A stretch of DNA of 48,186 nt from Deltaproteobacteria bacterium (lineage in GTDB: Bacteria; Myxococcota_A; Polyangia; DRWM01; JAAZOP01): the NCBI GenBank assembly GCA_016218765.1, contig JACRCZ010000067.1:1-48186 (forward strand), given 5' to 3'. Within the stretch, counting starts at the first letter, position 1. Every line of letters begins with the position of its first letter. A program made the translations under genes and the position numbers. A model generated the notes under the pieces. The model ran no database searches and had not been told where the DNA came from. It saw only the letters and a program-made list of their open reading frames with translations. Below, piece after piece: positions 31,810 to 41,600 of this stretch.

Positions 31810-32151
31810 ATGGCACTCATCGACACCGTTCGCAGGTTGGCGAAGCTCGGCTTCTACTTCGGTCTCGGCGCCGTCACCGCCGCGTTCGACGCGTGTGGCG
31901 ACGGCTCCACGCCCGGTCCGGACGACGGCCAGGCCGAGACGTCCGGGGAAGCGGACGGCGAGACCACCGCGGAAGCCGACGCGGAGACGACGGCGGAAGC
32001 GGACGCGGAGGTCGCCGCCGAAGCCGACGCGGAAGCGACCGCGGAGGCCGACGCCGAGTCCGACGCGGTCGAGGAAGCCGACGGCGAGCTGGACGTCCCC
32101 GAGGAAGCCCAGACCGACGGCGACGACATGTGGGACGTCGTCTTTGAATAG
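31810..32151 (+). CDS. Small membrane-anchored acidic protein with C-terminal MWDVVFE tail (cassette 3 substrate candidate)
   Basis: 113 residues, unrecognised. MALIDTVRRLAKLGFYFGLG leads a hydrophobic stretch ending AFDACGDG. This resembles the TVRR...AAAGC junction of the protein at 14674. A ~70-residue linker of Glu-Ala-Asp-Ala repeats (TAEADAE, VAAEADAE) follows, and the protein ends DDMWDVVFE. Aligned from the end, VVFE matches the VSFE and VSFD tails of the two SPASM cassettes. The N-terminal soluble domain of those proteins is missing here. No clear ribosome site is seen. The next gene, a B12-type radical SAM enzyme, starts 3 bases after the stop, the same arrangement as in the other cassettes. 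Confidence 0.7.
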   Translation: MALIDTVRRLAKLGFYFGLGAVTAAFDACGDGSTPGPDDGQAETSGEADGETTAEADAETTAEADAEVAAEADAEATAEADAESDAVEEADGELDVPEEAQTDGDDMWDVVFE

Positions 32152-32154
32152 ACC

Positions 32155-33624
32155 GTGAAGATCGCCTTCCTCTCCCTCCAGGCCAAGGAACCGCTGGCCT
32201 ACGGCCTCATGTCGCTCGCCGGCGCCGTGCGCGCTCGCGGCCACGAGGTGGCGCTCGTCCAGCGCCCCACCGCCGTGGCCGCGGCGGCCGATCCGCGCGT
32301 GCAGGCCGCCGACGTCCTCGCCATGTCGGCGACCACCGGCCTGCATCGCGTCTACGTCCGCTGGGCGCGCAGCTTTCGCCGCACCTTCGCCGGCAAGGCC
32401 ATCGTCCTGGGCGGTCCGCACCCGACGTTCTTCCCGCGCGTCATCGAGCAGGCGCCGTTCGACGGCGTCTGCCTGGGGGAGGGCGAGGAGTCGTTCCCCG
32501 AGTTCCTCGAGGAGTGGAAATCCGGCTTGCGCCGCGCTCCCGACGGCTGGTGGATCCGGCGCGACGCGGGTCGCGGCCCGGTGGAACGGGGCGCGATCCG
32601 GCCGCCGCCCGCGGATCTCGACGCGATCCCGCCCCCCGCCTTCGACCTGTTCTACGACGCCGGCGCGCACTACCGCGAGGCGCCGAACAAGTCGTTCCTC
32701 GCCACCCGCGGCTGCCCCTTCCGCTGCTCGTACTGCTTCAACCACCGCTTGAACGACCGCTATCGCGGCCGCGGGAAGCTTCTGCGCGCACACGATCCCG
32801 AGCGCCTGTGCGACCAGATCCTGCGCGTGCGCGACCGCTGGGGCCTGCGGCTGGCATGGTTCCTCGACGCCAACTTCGTCGCGCAGCAGCCGTGGCTCGA
32901 GGCGTTTGCCCCGATCTACCGGCGTCGCGTCGGCCTGCCGTTCTTCGCGAAGCTGCGGCCGGAGCGTGCGACGGAGAAGACGGTGCGGCTGCTGGTTGAC
33001 GCGGGCTGCACGGCCGTCGGGATCGGAATGGAGTCCGGCTCCGAGCGCGTGCGCCGCGAGATCCTCGGCCGTCCCGGGAGCGACGCCGACATCCTCGCCG
33101 GCTGCCGCCGGCTCAAGGCCGCGGGCCTCCGCGTTCTCTCCTTCACGATGGTCGGCATCCCCGGCGCGTCGTTCGACGAGGAGTTGCGCTCGGTCGCGCT
33201 CAACGCCGCCGCCGGGGTCGACCTCGCCGCCGCCACGATCCTCCAGCCCTATCCCGGCACGCCGATCGCGAAGTGGGCCGAGGACCACGGCTACTTCGAC
33301 GGCGACTACGACCGGCTGGGATTCTCGTACTTCGCGGCGTCGCCGCTGCGCTTTGCCTCGGAGCGCGATCGCGACCGGATCACGAACCTCCAGCGCCTGT
33401 TCAGCTTTGCCGTCGAGTTTCCCGAGATCCGCACGCGGCTGCGCTCGCTCATCGATCGCAAGCCCAGCCGCCTCTACCGCTTCCTCTTCGAGACGCGGCA
33501 CGTGTGGGGCATCCGCCACGGCTTCTACCGCGCCTTCGAGCGCGGCCGCCCCGTCGACTCCGGTACCAGCGGGCAGCTCGAACGTGCCTGCCGGGACCTG
33601 GGGTTGGGTGCGTCCGCGGGATGA
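32155..33624 (+). CDS. B12-binding-type radical SAM protein (cassette 3)
   Basis: 489 residues, GTG start 3 bases after the preceding stop. The N-terminal ~140 residues look like a cobalamin-binding Rossmann domain (VLGGPHPTFFPRVIEQAPFD, VCLGEGEESFPEFLEEW), without an obvious DxHxxG cobalt-ligand motif, so base-off histidine ligation is not expected. The radical SAM core has ATRGCPFRCSYCFNHRL (CX3CX2C), GMESGSERVRREIL and ILQPYPGTPIAKWAE. Such enzymes methylate unreactive carbons or build rings. The general architecture is shared with BchE/hopanoid and RiPP enzymes. Linkage to the VVFE-tailed protein suggests a protein substrate, which is inference. It converges on mutY. Confidence 0.88.
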   Translation: MKIAFLSLQAKEPLAYGLMSLAGAVRARGHEVALVQRPTAVAAAADPRVQAADVLAMSATTGLHRVYVRWARSFRRTFAGKAIVLGGPHPTFFPRVIEQAPFDGVCLGEGEESFPEFLEEWKSGLRRAPDGWWIRRDAGRGPVERGAIRPPPADLDAIPPPAFDLFYDAGAHYREAPNKSFLATRGCPFRCSYCFNHRLNDRYRGRGKLLRAHDPERLCDQILRVRDRWGLRLAWFLDANFVAQQPWLEAFAPIYRRRVGLPFFAKLRPERATEKTVRLLVDAGCTAVGIGMESGSERVRREILGRPGSDADILAGCRRLKAAGLRVLSFTMVGIPGASFDEELRSVALNAAAGVDLAAATILQPYPGTPIAKWAEDHGYFDGDYDRLGFSYFAASPLRFASERDRDRITNLQRLFSFAVEFPEIRTRLRSLIDRKPSRLYRFLFETRHVWGIRHGFYRAFERGRPVDSGTSGQLERACRDLGLGASAG

Positions 33625-33649
33625 ACCGCGACCCGGCCGGGCCGGACGG

Positions 33650-33690
33650 ATCTCGCGCAGAGACGCAGAGGTGCAGAGCAGGAAGGGAAG
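33650..33690. repeat. CGCAGAGACGCAGAGG-type dispersed repeat
   Basis: CTCGCGCAGAGACGCAGAGG then TGCAGAGCAGGAAGGG fills the 66-base space between the convergent radical SAM and mutY genes. CGCAGAGACGCAGAGG repeats are a frequent intergenic motif in environmental genomes (recollection). No terminator stem was seen here. Confidence 0.5.
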
Positions 33691-34800
33691 CTACGGCGCC
33701 GGTCGTGCCGTGAGCAGCCGCGCCACGCGCAGCGCCGCCGCCGAGACCGGCAGGTTCCCCAACTCACTCGACCTCACCCACCGGAACCTCTCCCCCCGCG
33801 CTCTTCCCTTCCCGTGTACCTCTCGCGCGCCTGCCTTCGGCGAAGGCGAAGGAGAATCCACCGCGCGCGCCGCCACGACCCGCACCGTGATCGCGCGGTC
33901 CAGGATCTGGTGCCGTACCTGCCCCAGCTCCCGGACGTCGCGCAGCGCGATCCCCAGCTCGCGCTCCACCACGCCGGCCACCTCCTCCAGCGTCGCACCC
34001 GGAGGAATCCCGCGCACCACCGGGAACTCGAACATCCCCGCAGGCTTCTCCCGCGCCCCGTTCCGCCGCAGCAGCCACCGCCCCCCCCGCGCGATCGCGA
34101 TCCGCATCACGACCTCCCGGACCGACTTCACGCTCTTCGCTCGTCCGCCATACGCCTCGGGGCGCCCCTCCCTTCGTGCGCCGCAGTCGCCTGCCAGCGG
34201 GCATTGGTCGCACCGGGGGTTCCGCGGCAGACAGACCATCGCCCCCAGCTCCATCAGCGCCTCGTTCCACTCTCCCGCCGACCCGTCCCGCGGAACCAGT
34301 CTCTCGGCGACCTCCTTCAGCCGCATCGCCGGTTTCCCCGCCCGGGGATCGCCCTTCAGCCGGAAGATCCGCGACAGGACGCGCGCGACGTTGCCGTCCA
34401 CGAGCGCCTCGAGCTTCCCGAACGCGATGCTCGCCACCGCCGCCGCCGTGTACGCCCCGATCCCCGGCAGCTCCCGCAGCTCGGCCGCATCGCCCGGAAC
34501 GTTCCCGCCGTGTCGCGCCATGATCGCTCGTGCCGCCGCATGGAGGTTGCGTGCCCGCCGGTAGTACCCCAGCCCCGACCACAGCGCGAGCACGTCGTCC
34601 ACGACCGCCTCCGCCAGCGCACGCACGGTCGGGAACCGTCGCAGGAAGGCCTCGTAGCGCTCCTCCACCGCCGCCACTCGCGTCTGCTGCAGCATGAACT
34701 CCGACACCAGGATCGCGTACGGATCCCTTGTCCGCCGCCACGGCAGATCCCGCCGGTGCCTCCGGAACCAGGTAAGGAGGACCCTCGTGCCGGAACCCAA
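33691..34800 (-). CDS. mutY: A/G-specific adenine glycosylase
   Basis: 369 residues. Removes adenine mispaired with 8-oxoguanine. ILVSEFMLQQTRVAAVEERY contains the catalytic Glu, LPGIGAYTAAAVASIAFG is the helix-hairpin-helix, VDGNVARVLSR holds the catalytic Asp, and CLPRNPRCDQCPLAGDC is the C-x6-C-x2-C-x5-C cluster site. A C-terminal NUDIX-like 8-oxoguanine recognition domain follows (WLLRRNGAREKPAGMFEFPV). No ATG precedes the conserved region: the best start is a TTG at 34800, giving the usual ...LLTWFRRHRRDLPWR N-terminus. Upstream sequence is a dispersed repeat, so the native start region may have been altered. Confidence 0.93.
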   Translation of the reverse strand: MGSGTRVLLTWFRRHRRDLPWRRTRDPYAILVSEFMLQQTRVAAVEERYEAFLRRFPTVRALAEAVVDDVLALWSGLGYYRRARNLHAAARAIMARHGGNVPGDAAELRELPGIGAYTAAAVASIAFGKLEALVDGNVARVLSRIFRLKGDPRAGKPAMRLKEVAERLVPRDGSAGEWNEALMELGAMVCLPRNPRCDQCPLAGDCGARREGRPEAYGGRAKSVKSVREVVMRIAIARGGRWLLRRNGAREKPAGMFEFPVVRGIPPGATLEEVAGVVERELGIALRDVRELGQVRHQILDRAITVRVVAARAVDSPSPSPKAGAREVHGKGRARGERFRWVRSSELGNLPVSAAALRVARLLTARPAP

Positions 34801-34809
34801 TGACCCTGA

Positions 34810-34947
34810 CTTTCTCAGCGTTCCTCCCAGCGCCCTCGGTTCTCGGATCGCATGCTTTGGAGACGGAGGACAAGACGCCCGGGTTGCGGGCTGGCGGCGC
34901 GGGTTACAGTGTCCGGCTGAAAACCGAGAACTGAGAACCGAGAACTA
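34810..34947. repeat. Repeat-rich gap: CTCAGCGTTCC fragment and GAGAACC tract
   Basis: The 144-base space between mutY and the kelch gene starts with TTTCTCAGCGTTCCTCCCAG, an inverted fragment of the CTGAG-type family (copy 4). It ends with AACCGAGAACTGAGAACCGA and GAACTA at 34922-34947, related to the array at 14510. The kelch gene's TAG stop lies inside this last tract. I see no gene here. Confidence 0.6.
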
Positions 34948-37344
34948 CGAGTTGCGGCGCCGGATCACGAACGCGGCGCCGAGCGCGAGCAGGAGCGACA
35001 CGAGCGAGCCCACGCCGGCCGGACGGGCGACGCTGCAGCCGCAGCCGTCGTCGCCGCCGCCACCGCCGCCGTCGGCCGCGGTGTCGGTCGTGCCGTCGCC
35101 CGTGGTGTCGGGCCGCACGTCGCTCGCGCCGTCGGCGTCCGCGTCCGCGGCGACGTCGCCGGTGCCGTCGGCATCCGCGTCGGCGCCGACGTCACCGTCG
35201 GCATCGGCGTCGCCGTCCGCCGCGCAGATCACGGGGTCGGCCGCCGCGGGCAGCGAGGTGTCGCTCGGCCAGCGCTGGGTCGTGGCGACGAGCGCGTTGG
35301 TGTCGTCGGTGCCGCCCGCGGTGTAGACGAAGTCGCCCAGCGTCGCGGCGCCGTAGGAGTAGATCGCGTCCGGGATGGGGTCGGTCTGGAGCACCCAGGC
35401 GTCGCCGTCGAGACACCACCAGTCCTGGATGATGATCAGCGCGCCGGCGTCGTCCGAGGTGAGGCCGCCGACGACGCAGAGCTGGTCGCGGAACACGACG
35501 CCCGCGCGCGACGATACGAAGCTCGGGAGCATCGGGCCCTCGCTCCAGGTGTTGGCATCGATGTCGTAGATGTTGGTCGAGCGCGTGATGTAGCCGCCCC
35601 ACGCGCCCGTGGTCTCGTCCTGCTGCTGGAACGAGCCGGAGGTGAGGACCATCTCGCGGCCGAAGATCGCGACGGGGGCGCTGGTGAAGCCGTAGTCCGG
35701 GTTGATGAGCGCCAGCGCGGCCGGGTCGGAGTCCGAGTCCGTCCAGGTGTCGGACGCGACGTCGTAGGACTGGAACAGCGCGACCGTCGTGTCGCCCAGG
35801 TCGGGCTCCGTGTCCGACGGGATCTCGGCCTCGAAGTTCTGGTTCACGTCGACGTAGCCGCCGTACACGAAGACCGTTCCGGTCGTCGCGTCGCAGGCCA
35901 CCACCGGGCTCATCACCGCGTAGGTCGGGCCGGTCAGCGCCGTCCAGGTGTCGGTCGCGATGTCGTAGTCGAGCAGGTCCTCGAGGAAGAACGCCGGGGT
36001 GCCGGCGTCGGCGTCGGCCAGCGAGGTGAGGCCGCCGACGTAGTAGATGTGGCCGTCCATGACGCACGCGCCGCCCAGGGTGACGCTGATCGGCAGGTCG
36101 GCGACCGCGCAGTCGTCCCAGCCGTTGATCGTCGGATCCCACCGCGACGCCTTGTTCGAGAGCACGCGGATCGGCGAGCCGCTGGAATCATCGATCGTCT
36201 CGCCCGTGATGGAGTAGAGGAACTCGCCGTCCGCCAGCAGCGTCAGGTTCTGCATCGCCGCGGGAAGGTCCGCGGCGCCCTGCCAGTCGCTGTCGCCGTG
36301 CGTGGCGTAGAGCGTGATCGACGCGGTCGTGCTGTCGGGGCCGCTGGTGCCCGTGACCGTGATCGTGCCCATGTCGCCGGGCCCCGCGGCCGCGGGGACC
36401 GTGACGTCGACCGAGAACGACGTCGCGCCGCCGTCGGCGGCGACCGTCACGCTGCCCGGCGTCGGCGTGGCCGTCCAGCCGGCCGTGCCGGAGGTCGCGA
36501 GCGCCACGGTCACCGAGGAGCCGCTGAAGTTCAGCATCTCGAAGTCGAAGCTCGCCGTGCCGCCCGGCGCCGCCGCCGCGGACTGCGACCCCGGCAGGAT
36601 GCCGAACGAGTCGCTGGCGACGAACCGCACCGCGTAGCTGTCGGGGATCGGGAGGCCGGTGCTCCAGCCGCAGAGGCTGAGGCCCTGGGTGCCGTCGATG
36701 TTCTCGATGCCGAGCGTCGTGTTGTCGTCCCAGCGCGGCAGGCCGGCGTGCGTCCCGGACTCCTGGATGTTCACCTGCGCCTCGTTGGTCCCTTCGTAGA
36801 GCACGATCTGGAACGTCACGGGGTCCGAGCCCCACGCGGGCGAGCCCTGGTAGTAATCGATGTTCTCCCAGCTCACCACGAACCGCTGGTCGACGCCCGC
36901 CGTGCCCAGCGTCGCGTAGCAGATCGAACTGGGGCCGGACGCGCTCGCGTTCGGGTCGAGGTCGTTGAAGAAGCCGTACACGGCGAGGTTCACGGTCTGC
37001 GTCGAGCCCGTGAGGTTCATCGGCAGCGGGCACTGGCCGACGAAAGACGTGATCGGATTGCTCTGGAACGAGACGTACCCGTTCGAGCCGATCCGCGCCG
37101 TCGTGTAGTCCGTGCCGTAGAAGTTGAACGTGAACCCGATCGGGACCGCCGCCGACTCCGCGTCGTCGTTCAGCGTGACGCACGCGGTCGTGCCGACGTC
37201 GTCCCACGAGTACGTCACCCCCGCTTCGTCGCTGTCCTTCCAGCCGTACCCGAAGCGATCGGGACCACCGACCGCCGCCCGGGCACCGCCGGCCCAGCCC
37301 ATCGTCGCCACGAGACACAAGACGGAAATCGTTCGCACGTTCAT
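34945..37344 (-). CDS. Kelch-repeat surface protein with MYXO-CTERM-like tail
   Basis: 799 residues. AGGAGG precedes the ATG and a clear signal peptide follows (TISVLCLVATMGWAGGARAA). Residues ~25-245 form a beta-rich nidogen-like domain (IGFTFNFYGTDYTTARIGSN, VVSWENIDYYQG, TLGIENIDGTQGLSLCG). A ~110-residue Ig/NEW3-like domain (VTVPAAAGPGDMGTITVTGT) comes next, then about six kelch blades (GGACVMDGHIYYVGGLTSLA, AGVVFRDQLCVVGGLTSDD, GAATLGDFVYTAGGTDD). A DADADGD linker leads to GGGGDDGCGCSV, a hydrophobic helix and IRRRNS, the MYXO-CTERM type. Likely a surface adhesion or binding protein. It is divergent from the barrel gene at 37527. Confidence 0.85.
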   Translation of the reverse strand: MNVRTISVLCLVATMGWAGGARAAVGGPDRFGYGWKDSDEAGVTYSWDDVGTTACVTLNDDAESAAVPIGFTFNFYGTDYTTARIGSNGYVSFQSNPITSFVGQCPLPMNLTGSTQTVNLAVYGFFNDLDPNASASGPSSICYATLGTAGVDQRFVVSWENIDYYQGSPAWGSDPVTFQIVLYEGTNEAQVNIQESGTHAGLPRWDDNTTLGIENIDGTQGLSLCGWSTGLPIPDSYAVRFVASDSFGILPGSQSAAAAPGGTASFDFEMLNFSGSSVTVALATSGTAGWTATPTPGSVTVAADGGATSFSVDVTVPAAAGPGDMGTITVTGTSGPDSTTASITLYATHGDSDWQGAADLPAAMQNLTLLADGEFLYSITGETIDDSSGSPIRVLSNKASRWDPTINGWDDCAVADLPISVTLGGACVMDGHIYYVGGLTSLADADAGTPAFFLEDLLDYDIATDTWTALTGPTYAVMSPVVACDATTGTVFVYGGYVDVNQNFEAEIPSDTEPDLGDTTVALFQSYDVASDTWTDSDSDPAALALINPDYGFTSAPVAIFGREMVLTSGSFQQQDETTGAWGGYITRSTNIYDIDANTWSEGPMLPSFVSSRAGVVFRDQLCVVGGLTSDDAGALIIIQDWWCLDGDAWVLQTDPIPDAIYSYGAATLGDFVYTAGGTDDTNALVATTQRWPSDTSLPAAADPVICAADGDADADGDVGADADADGTGDVAADADADGASDVRPDTTGDGTTDTAADGGGGGGDDGCGCSVARPAGVGSLVSLLLALGAAFVIRRRNS

Positions 37345-37361
37345 CTTCGTTCCTCCTCCAT

Positions 37362-37373
37362 GACCGTACGGTC
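37362..37373. promoter_or_regulatory. 12-bp palindrome GACCGTACGGTC before the kelch gene
   Basis: Perfect dyad 18 bases upstream of the kelch gene ATG, in the 182-base divergent region shared with the outer-membrane barrel gene. It could be an operator or part of the 5' leader. A single copy, so weak evidence. Confidence 0.25.
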
Positions 37374-37526
37374 CAGCAAATGACGCCGGAAGCCAAGCAC
37401 GTCCCGGGCTCCGATGCAAGCGATTCGAACAGCCGATTGACTTTCCGGTGGCATTCGGGTTCCCTTCGCGTATTCTCGGCGGGGCGTCGAGGGTGTCCCG
37501 ACGCCTCACCGGGTCCGGGAGCGCGA

Positions 37527-38657
37527 ATGAAGAAGTCGATGGTATCTCCGTTGGTGGCGCTCGGCGTTGCCTTCGCCGCGCCCGTGCAGGCCCAGGACGA
37601 CGCCGCGGGGTTCGACGACCGCCTCTGGTCCTCCAACCCCGCCGCCGCCCCCGAACAGCCCGCCGGCCAGGCCGGCGCGAGCCAGGGCGGCGAGATCTCC
37701 CTCGTCGCCGACGCCCCGTCCGGCGCGGAGGAAGAAGAGGAGGGGGCCCCCTGGCGCGGCTCCCAGGTCACCTACTTGAACGAGATCGGCGTCGTCAGCT
37801 TCGACCGCTCCTTCGATCTCACCTACAACCCCTACTGGCTCATGACCTGGGTCTTCCGGCCCCGCTGGTGGTTCGACGACGTCTGGAACGTCGCCGCCCG
37901 CCTCGACATCAGCCGCGAAGCCACCCAGGCCGACGACCGCACCTACTCCGGGGAAACCTGGGTCCACGACCTCCTGCTCTCGGCCGGCGCCTCCAACTTC
38001 TACACCATCCCCGGCGCCGGCATCGACCTCTCCGCCGACCTCGTCCTCACCGTCCCCACCAGCAAGATCTCCCAGGCCCGCACCCTCGCCCTCGGCATCG
38101 GCCCCGGCGTCCGCATCGGCCGCGAGTTCGACCTCGGCCCCGCCGGGACCCTCTCCCTCGGCTACCGCGTCCGCTTCTCCGCCTTCCTCCACCGCTTCAC
38201 CACCGGCGAGCTGGAAACGCCGATCATCCCGAGCTGCTCGGGGATCGACGGCGGGTGCGACGAGTTCATCAACACCGGCGAACGCAACACGCAGTGGCGC
38301 GTGCAGCACGGCGTCAGCATCGCCTGGCAGCCGCTCGAATGGCTCGGCGTCTCCACCGGCTTCGAGCACATCGTCTCGTGGCTGTACGACATCGAAGCCG
38401 ACGACCCGCGGCTCTCGAACCAGGCCGAGGCCGACATCGATGCCCGCTACTCGTCCGCGTTCGATGTCGAGCTGACCTTCGTGCCGTGGGAGCCGTTCGA
38501 GATCGGCGTGGGCTACGCCACGCTCAGCCCCCAGCTCGCTCCCGACTCGACCTACTACAACCCGTTCTACAACCGCTACTCGACGGTCTTCGTGGACATC
38601 CGTCTCATGGTGGACGGATTGATCAATCAATTCATGGGCGAGGGGAGCGAAGGGTGA
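37527..38657 (+). CDS. Outer-membrane beta-barrel protein
   Basis: 376 residues. GGGAG is 7 bases before the ATG. Signal peptide MKKSMVSPLVALGVAFAAPV with cleavage after AQA. An acidic/Ala-rich stretch (~25-70) precedes alternating amphipathic strands rich in Trp and Tyr (FDLTYNPYWLMTWVFRPRWW, TLSLGYRVRFSAFLHRF, RVQHGVSIAWQPLEWLGVST, FEIGVGYATLSPQL, TVFVDIRLMVDGL). A barrel of about 12 strands is plausible. Its stop is 32 bases before the giant metzincin lipoprotein and no terminator separates them, so the two are probably one operon and may work as a surface pair. Confidence 0.75.
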   Translation: MKKSMVSPLVALGVAFAAPVQAQDDAAGFDDRLWSSNPAAAPEQPAGQAGASQGGEISLVADAPSGAEEEEEGAPWRGSQVTYLNEIGVVSFDRSFDLTYNPYWLMTWVFRPRWWFDDVWNVAARLDISREATQADDRTYSGETWVHDLLLSAGASNFYTIPGAGIDLSADLVLTVPTSKISQARTLALGIGPGVRIGREFDLGPAGTLSLGYRVRFSAFLHRFTTGELETPIIPSCSGIDGGCDEFINTGERNTQWRVQHGVSIAWQPLEWLGVSTGFEHIVSWLYDIEADDPRLSNQAEADIDARYSSAFDVELTFVPWEPFEIGVGYATLSPQLAPDSTYYNPFYNRYSTVFVDIRLMVDGLINQFMGEGSEG

Positions 38658-38689
38658 GCTCTCGGTTTTCGGTTCAAGGAGCGACGGTC

Positions 38690-41600
38690 ATGACAAGGAA
38701 GACGTGGTGGACGACGATCGCGGCGCTGGCCCTCATCACGATCGGCTGCGCCGACGAGCGGGACGCGGTGGACCGCGTCCAGCCCTTCGCGCTGGACAAG
38801 ACGTTCTTCGTCGGAGCGGACTTCCAGGACGCCAGCGACGATCCCGAGTTCTGGACGCAGGCGACGATCATCGATGTCGGCTACGGCGCCACCCAGGACG
38901 GCGTCTTCACCTCGACCTGGGTCCAGCCCGTCGCCCGCATCCGCTGGCAGATCACCGAGGATCTGCTGCTCGGCCGCCTCGCCTACGAACGCATCGATAA
39001 CGCCGACGGCAAGGGCGCCGGTCGCCCCGTCCAGGACGGCGTCGTCGTCGTGGCCTACCCCATCGAGAGCCACTTCGACATCGTGCGGCAGTACAACCCC
39101 ACCACGGGCGAGCAGATCAACGTCCTGGAGGAGAACTCGTGGGACCGGCCGTGGAACGAGCGGCAGTACATGCGCGTCGACTGGTCGCACAACATGAACA
39201 CCGACAGCTACGACTTCGACATGCTGTCCATGCTGGGCATCCTGGGCGGGTACGAGTTCACGCCCATCGATTACGACATCACCGACCCCGATGACCCCAA
39301 CGCCCCGGTCTTCGACCTCGAGCACGGCTACTTCGACGTCACCAACAAGGCGTTCGCCCAGCCCCAGGTCATCGACATCAGCTCCTTCGGCTGGGGCCTC
39401 GCCGCGCTCCCCGCCTGCTGGCTCGACGGCGACTTCATGGGCGGCTCCTTCCCCTTCGGCAACTGCAACCCCAGCGAGCTGACCGTCCGCCAGTCGTTCC
39501 GCCGCGTCGAGGATCGCGACTTCCAGCCCAAGGAATGGGACGGCTACCGCTTCCAGGCCTTCGGCGGCTTCTACATGGACCGCTTCGGCTACGCCCGCAA
39601 CTACGGCATGAGCGACGACCTGTGGCACCGCCTGCTCTCCCACCACAACATCTGGGAGCGCAGCCACTACTACGCCGACTCCGCCGCCATGACCGGCGCC
39701 ATCCCCTGCTACACCCCCGAGACCACGCCGTTCGGCGGCGACGCGCACCGCGACTCCGATCCGCGCGACGGCACCGAGGACGAGTGCGCCGCGGCGGGAG
39801 AGGGCTCCAAGTGCGACGTCCTCACCCAGAAGTGCACGCTGCCCTACGCCCAGCGCACCCCGCGCACGCTCGCCTGGTACTACGCCGAGGGGAGCAACCC
39901 CGAGTACTTCGAGGGCACGGCGAACGCCGCCCACCACTGGGACGTCGGCCTGCGCGCCGCCGTCCGCTCCGCCCAGTACGCCGAGTGCATGGCGACCGGC
40001 GGCGACCAGGAAGCCTGCGTCGCCCGCTTCCCGATCTGGTTCGGCCAGATGGACGACTACCAGGACGCCATCTGGCTCGCCGACGAGGTCGACAAGTGCC
40101 GCAACGGCTGGGCCTACGCCGGCGAGGACTGCGACGAGCTGGCCGACGACCTCGGCGCCGATCGCGGCTTCGACCCCGGCGTCATCTCGGTCGCCCAGAT
40201 GGACGAGATGATCGTCCTGTGCCACAGCCCGGTCGAGGCGGGCGATCCCGAGGCGTGCGGCGGACCGCGGCTGCCCGCCGCCACGACCGCCGCCCAGTGC
40301 CAGCACGCCTACCGCGACGCCGCCGCCGACGACCAGCTCGTCGCGACCTGCCGCGCCGCGCTCAACGTCCGCCGCGGCGACATGCGCTACAACCAGGTCA
40401 ACGGCATCTGGGACCCGCAGTCGTACTCGCCGTGGGGCATCTACGCCGATTCCGTCGACCCGCTCACGGGCGAGGTCATCGCGACGAGCATCAACGTCTG
40501 GACCCACGTCAACGACCTCGCCAGCCAGGACGCGATCGACAAGATCCGCTTCCTCGCGGGCGAGCTGGACGCCGAGGACGTGACCGAGGGCGAGTACGTG
40601 CACAACTGGTCCCAGGCCGCCGAGACCGCCTCGCGCGGCGGCGTCCTGCCCCTCATGAGCCGCGCGGACCTCGCCGATCGCCTGGCCCGCTTCGGCGGCG
40701 TCGACGGCGCCTCCGAAGTCCCCGCGACCCTCCCGCCCGACGTGCTGCGCGACGTGCGCGACATCAACCGTGCCCTCCAGGGCGTTCGCGCCTCCGTCGG
40801 CGCCCCGACGTCGACGTCCGCCATCTACAACGCGCGCCGCCAGGCCGCCCGCGGGACGCACTTCGAGGCCGAGCTGATGACGCCGATGGTCCAGGAGTAC
40901 CGTGGCGTCGATGGCCTGCCCATCGATCAGGCCGTCCTCGACGTCGCCTCGCCGCTGCGCGGGGGCAACGCCGAGATCCACCAGCAGTGGACGCAGATGG
41001 TCGAGGAGGCCCTCGCCCGCCGCGGCGCGTGCATCCTCCAGCCGGGCGAGGCCGAGATGCCGTTCTCGCTCATCGGCCTGGCCGACGTGCTCCAGGAGAA
41101 GTTCGGCAACTTCGACCGCCACGACTCCGTCGCCGTGCAGCAGGACCGCGCCGAGCGCATGCGCAAGTACATCGCCCAGCGCCTGCACATGTCGGTCATC
41201 AGCCACGAGATGGGCCACTCGATGGCCCTGCGCCACAACTTCGTCGGCACCTCCGACGCCTACATGTACCGCCCGCAGTACTGGCAGCTCCGCACCCGCA
41301 ACGGCACCGTGACCGAGCCGTGCACCGAGCTGACGACCGACGGCCGGAGCTGCGTCGGGCCCCGCTGGTTCGACCCCGTCACCGACGAGGAGCGCGACAA
41401 CCTGATCTGGATGTGGAGCATCGGCTCCATCATGGACTACCCGGGCGAGCTGACCCAGGACATGATGGGCCCCAACATCTGGGACTTCGCCGCCGCGCGC
41501 ATGGTCTACGGCGAGACCGTCGCGGTCAACCCCGACGCCGAATCCAACGTCGGCACCTTCCGCGGCCGCGCCATGCTCGACAAGATGGACAACTTCGGCG

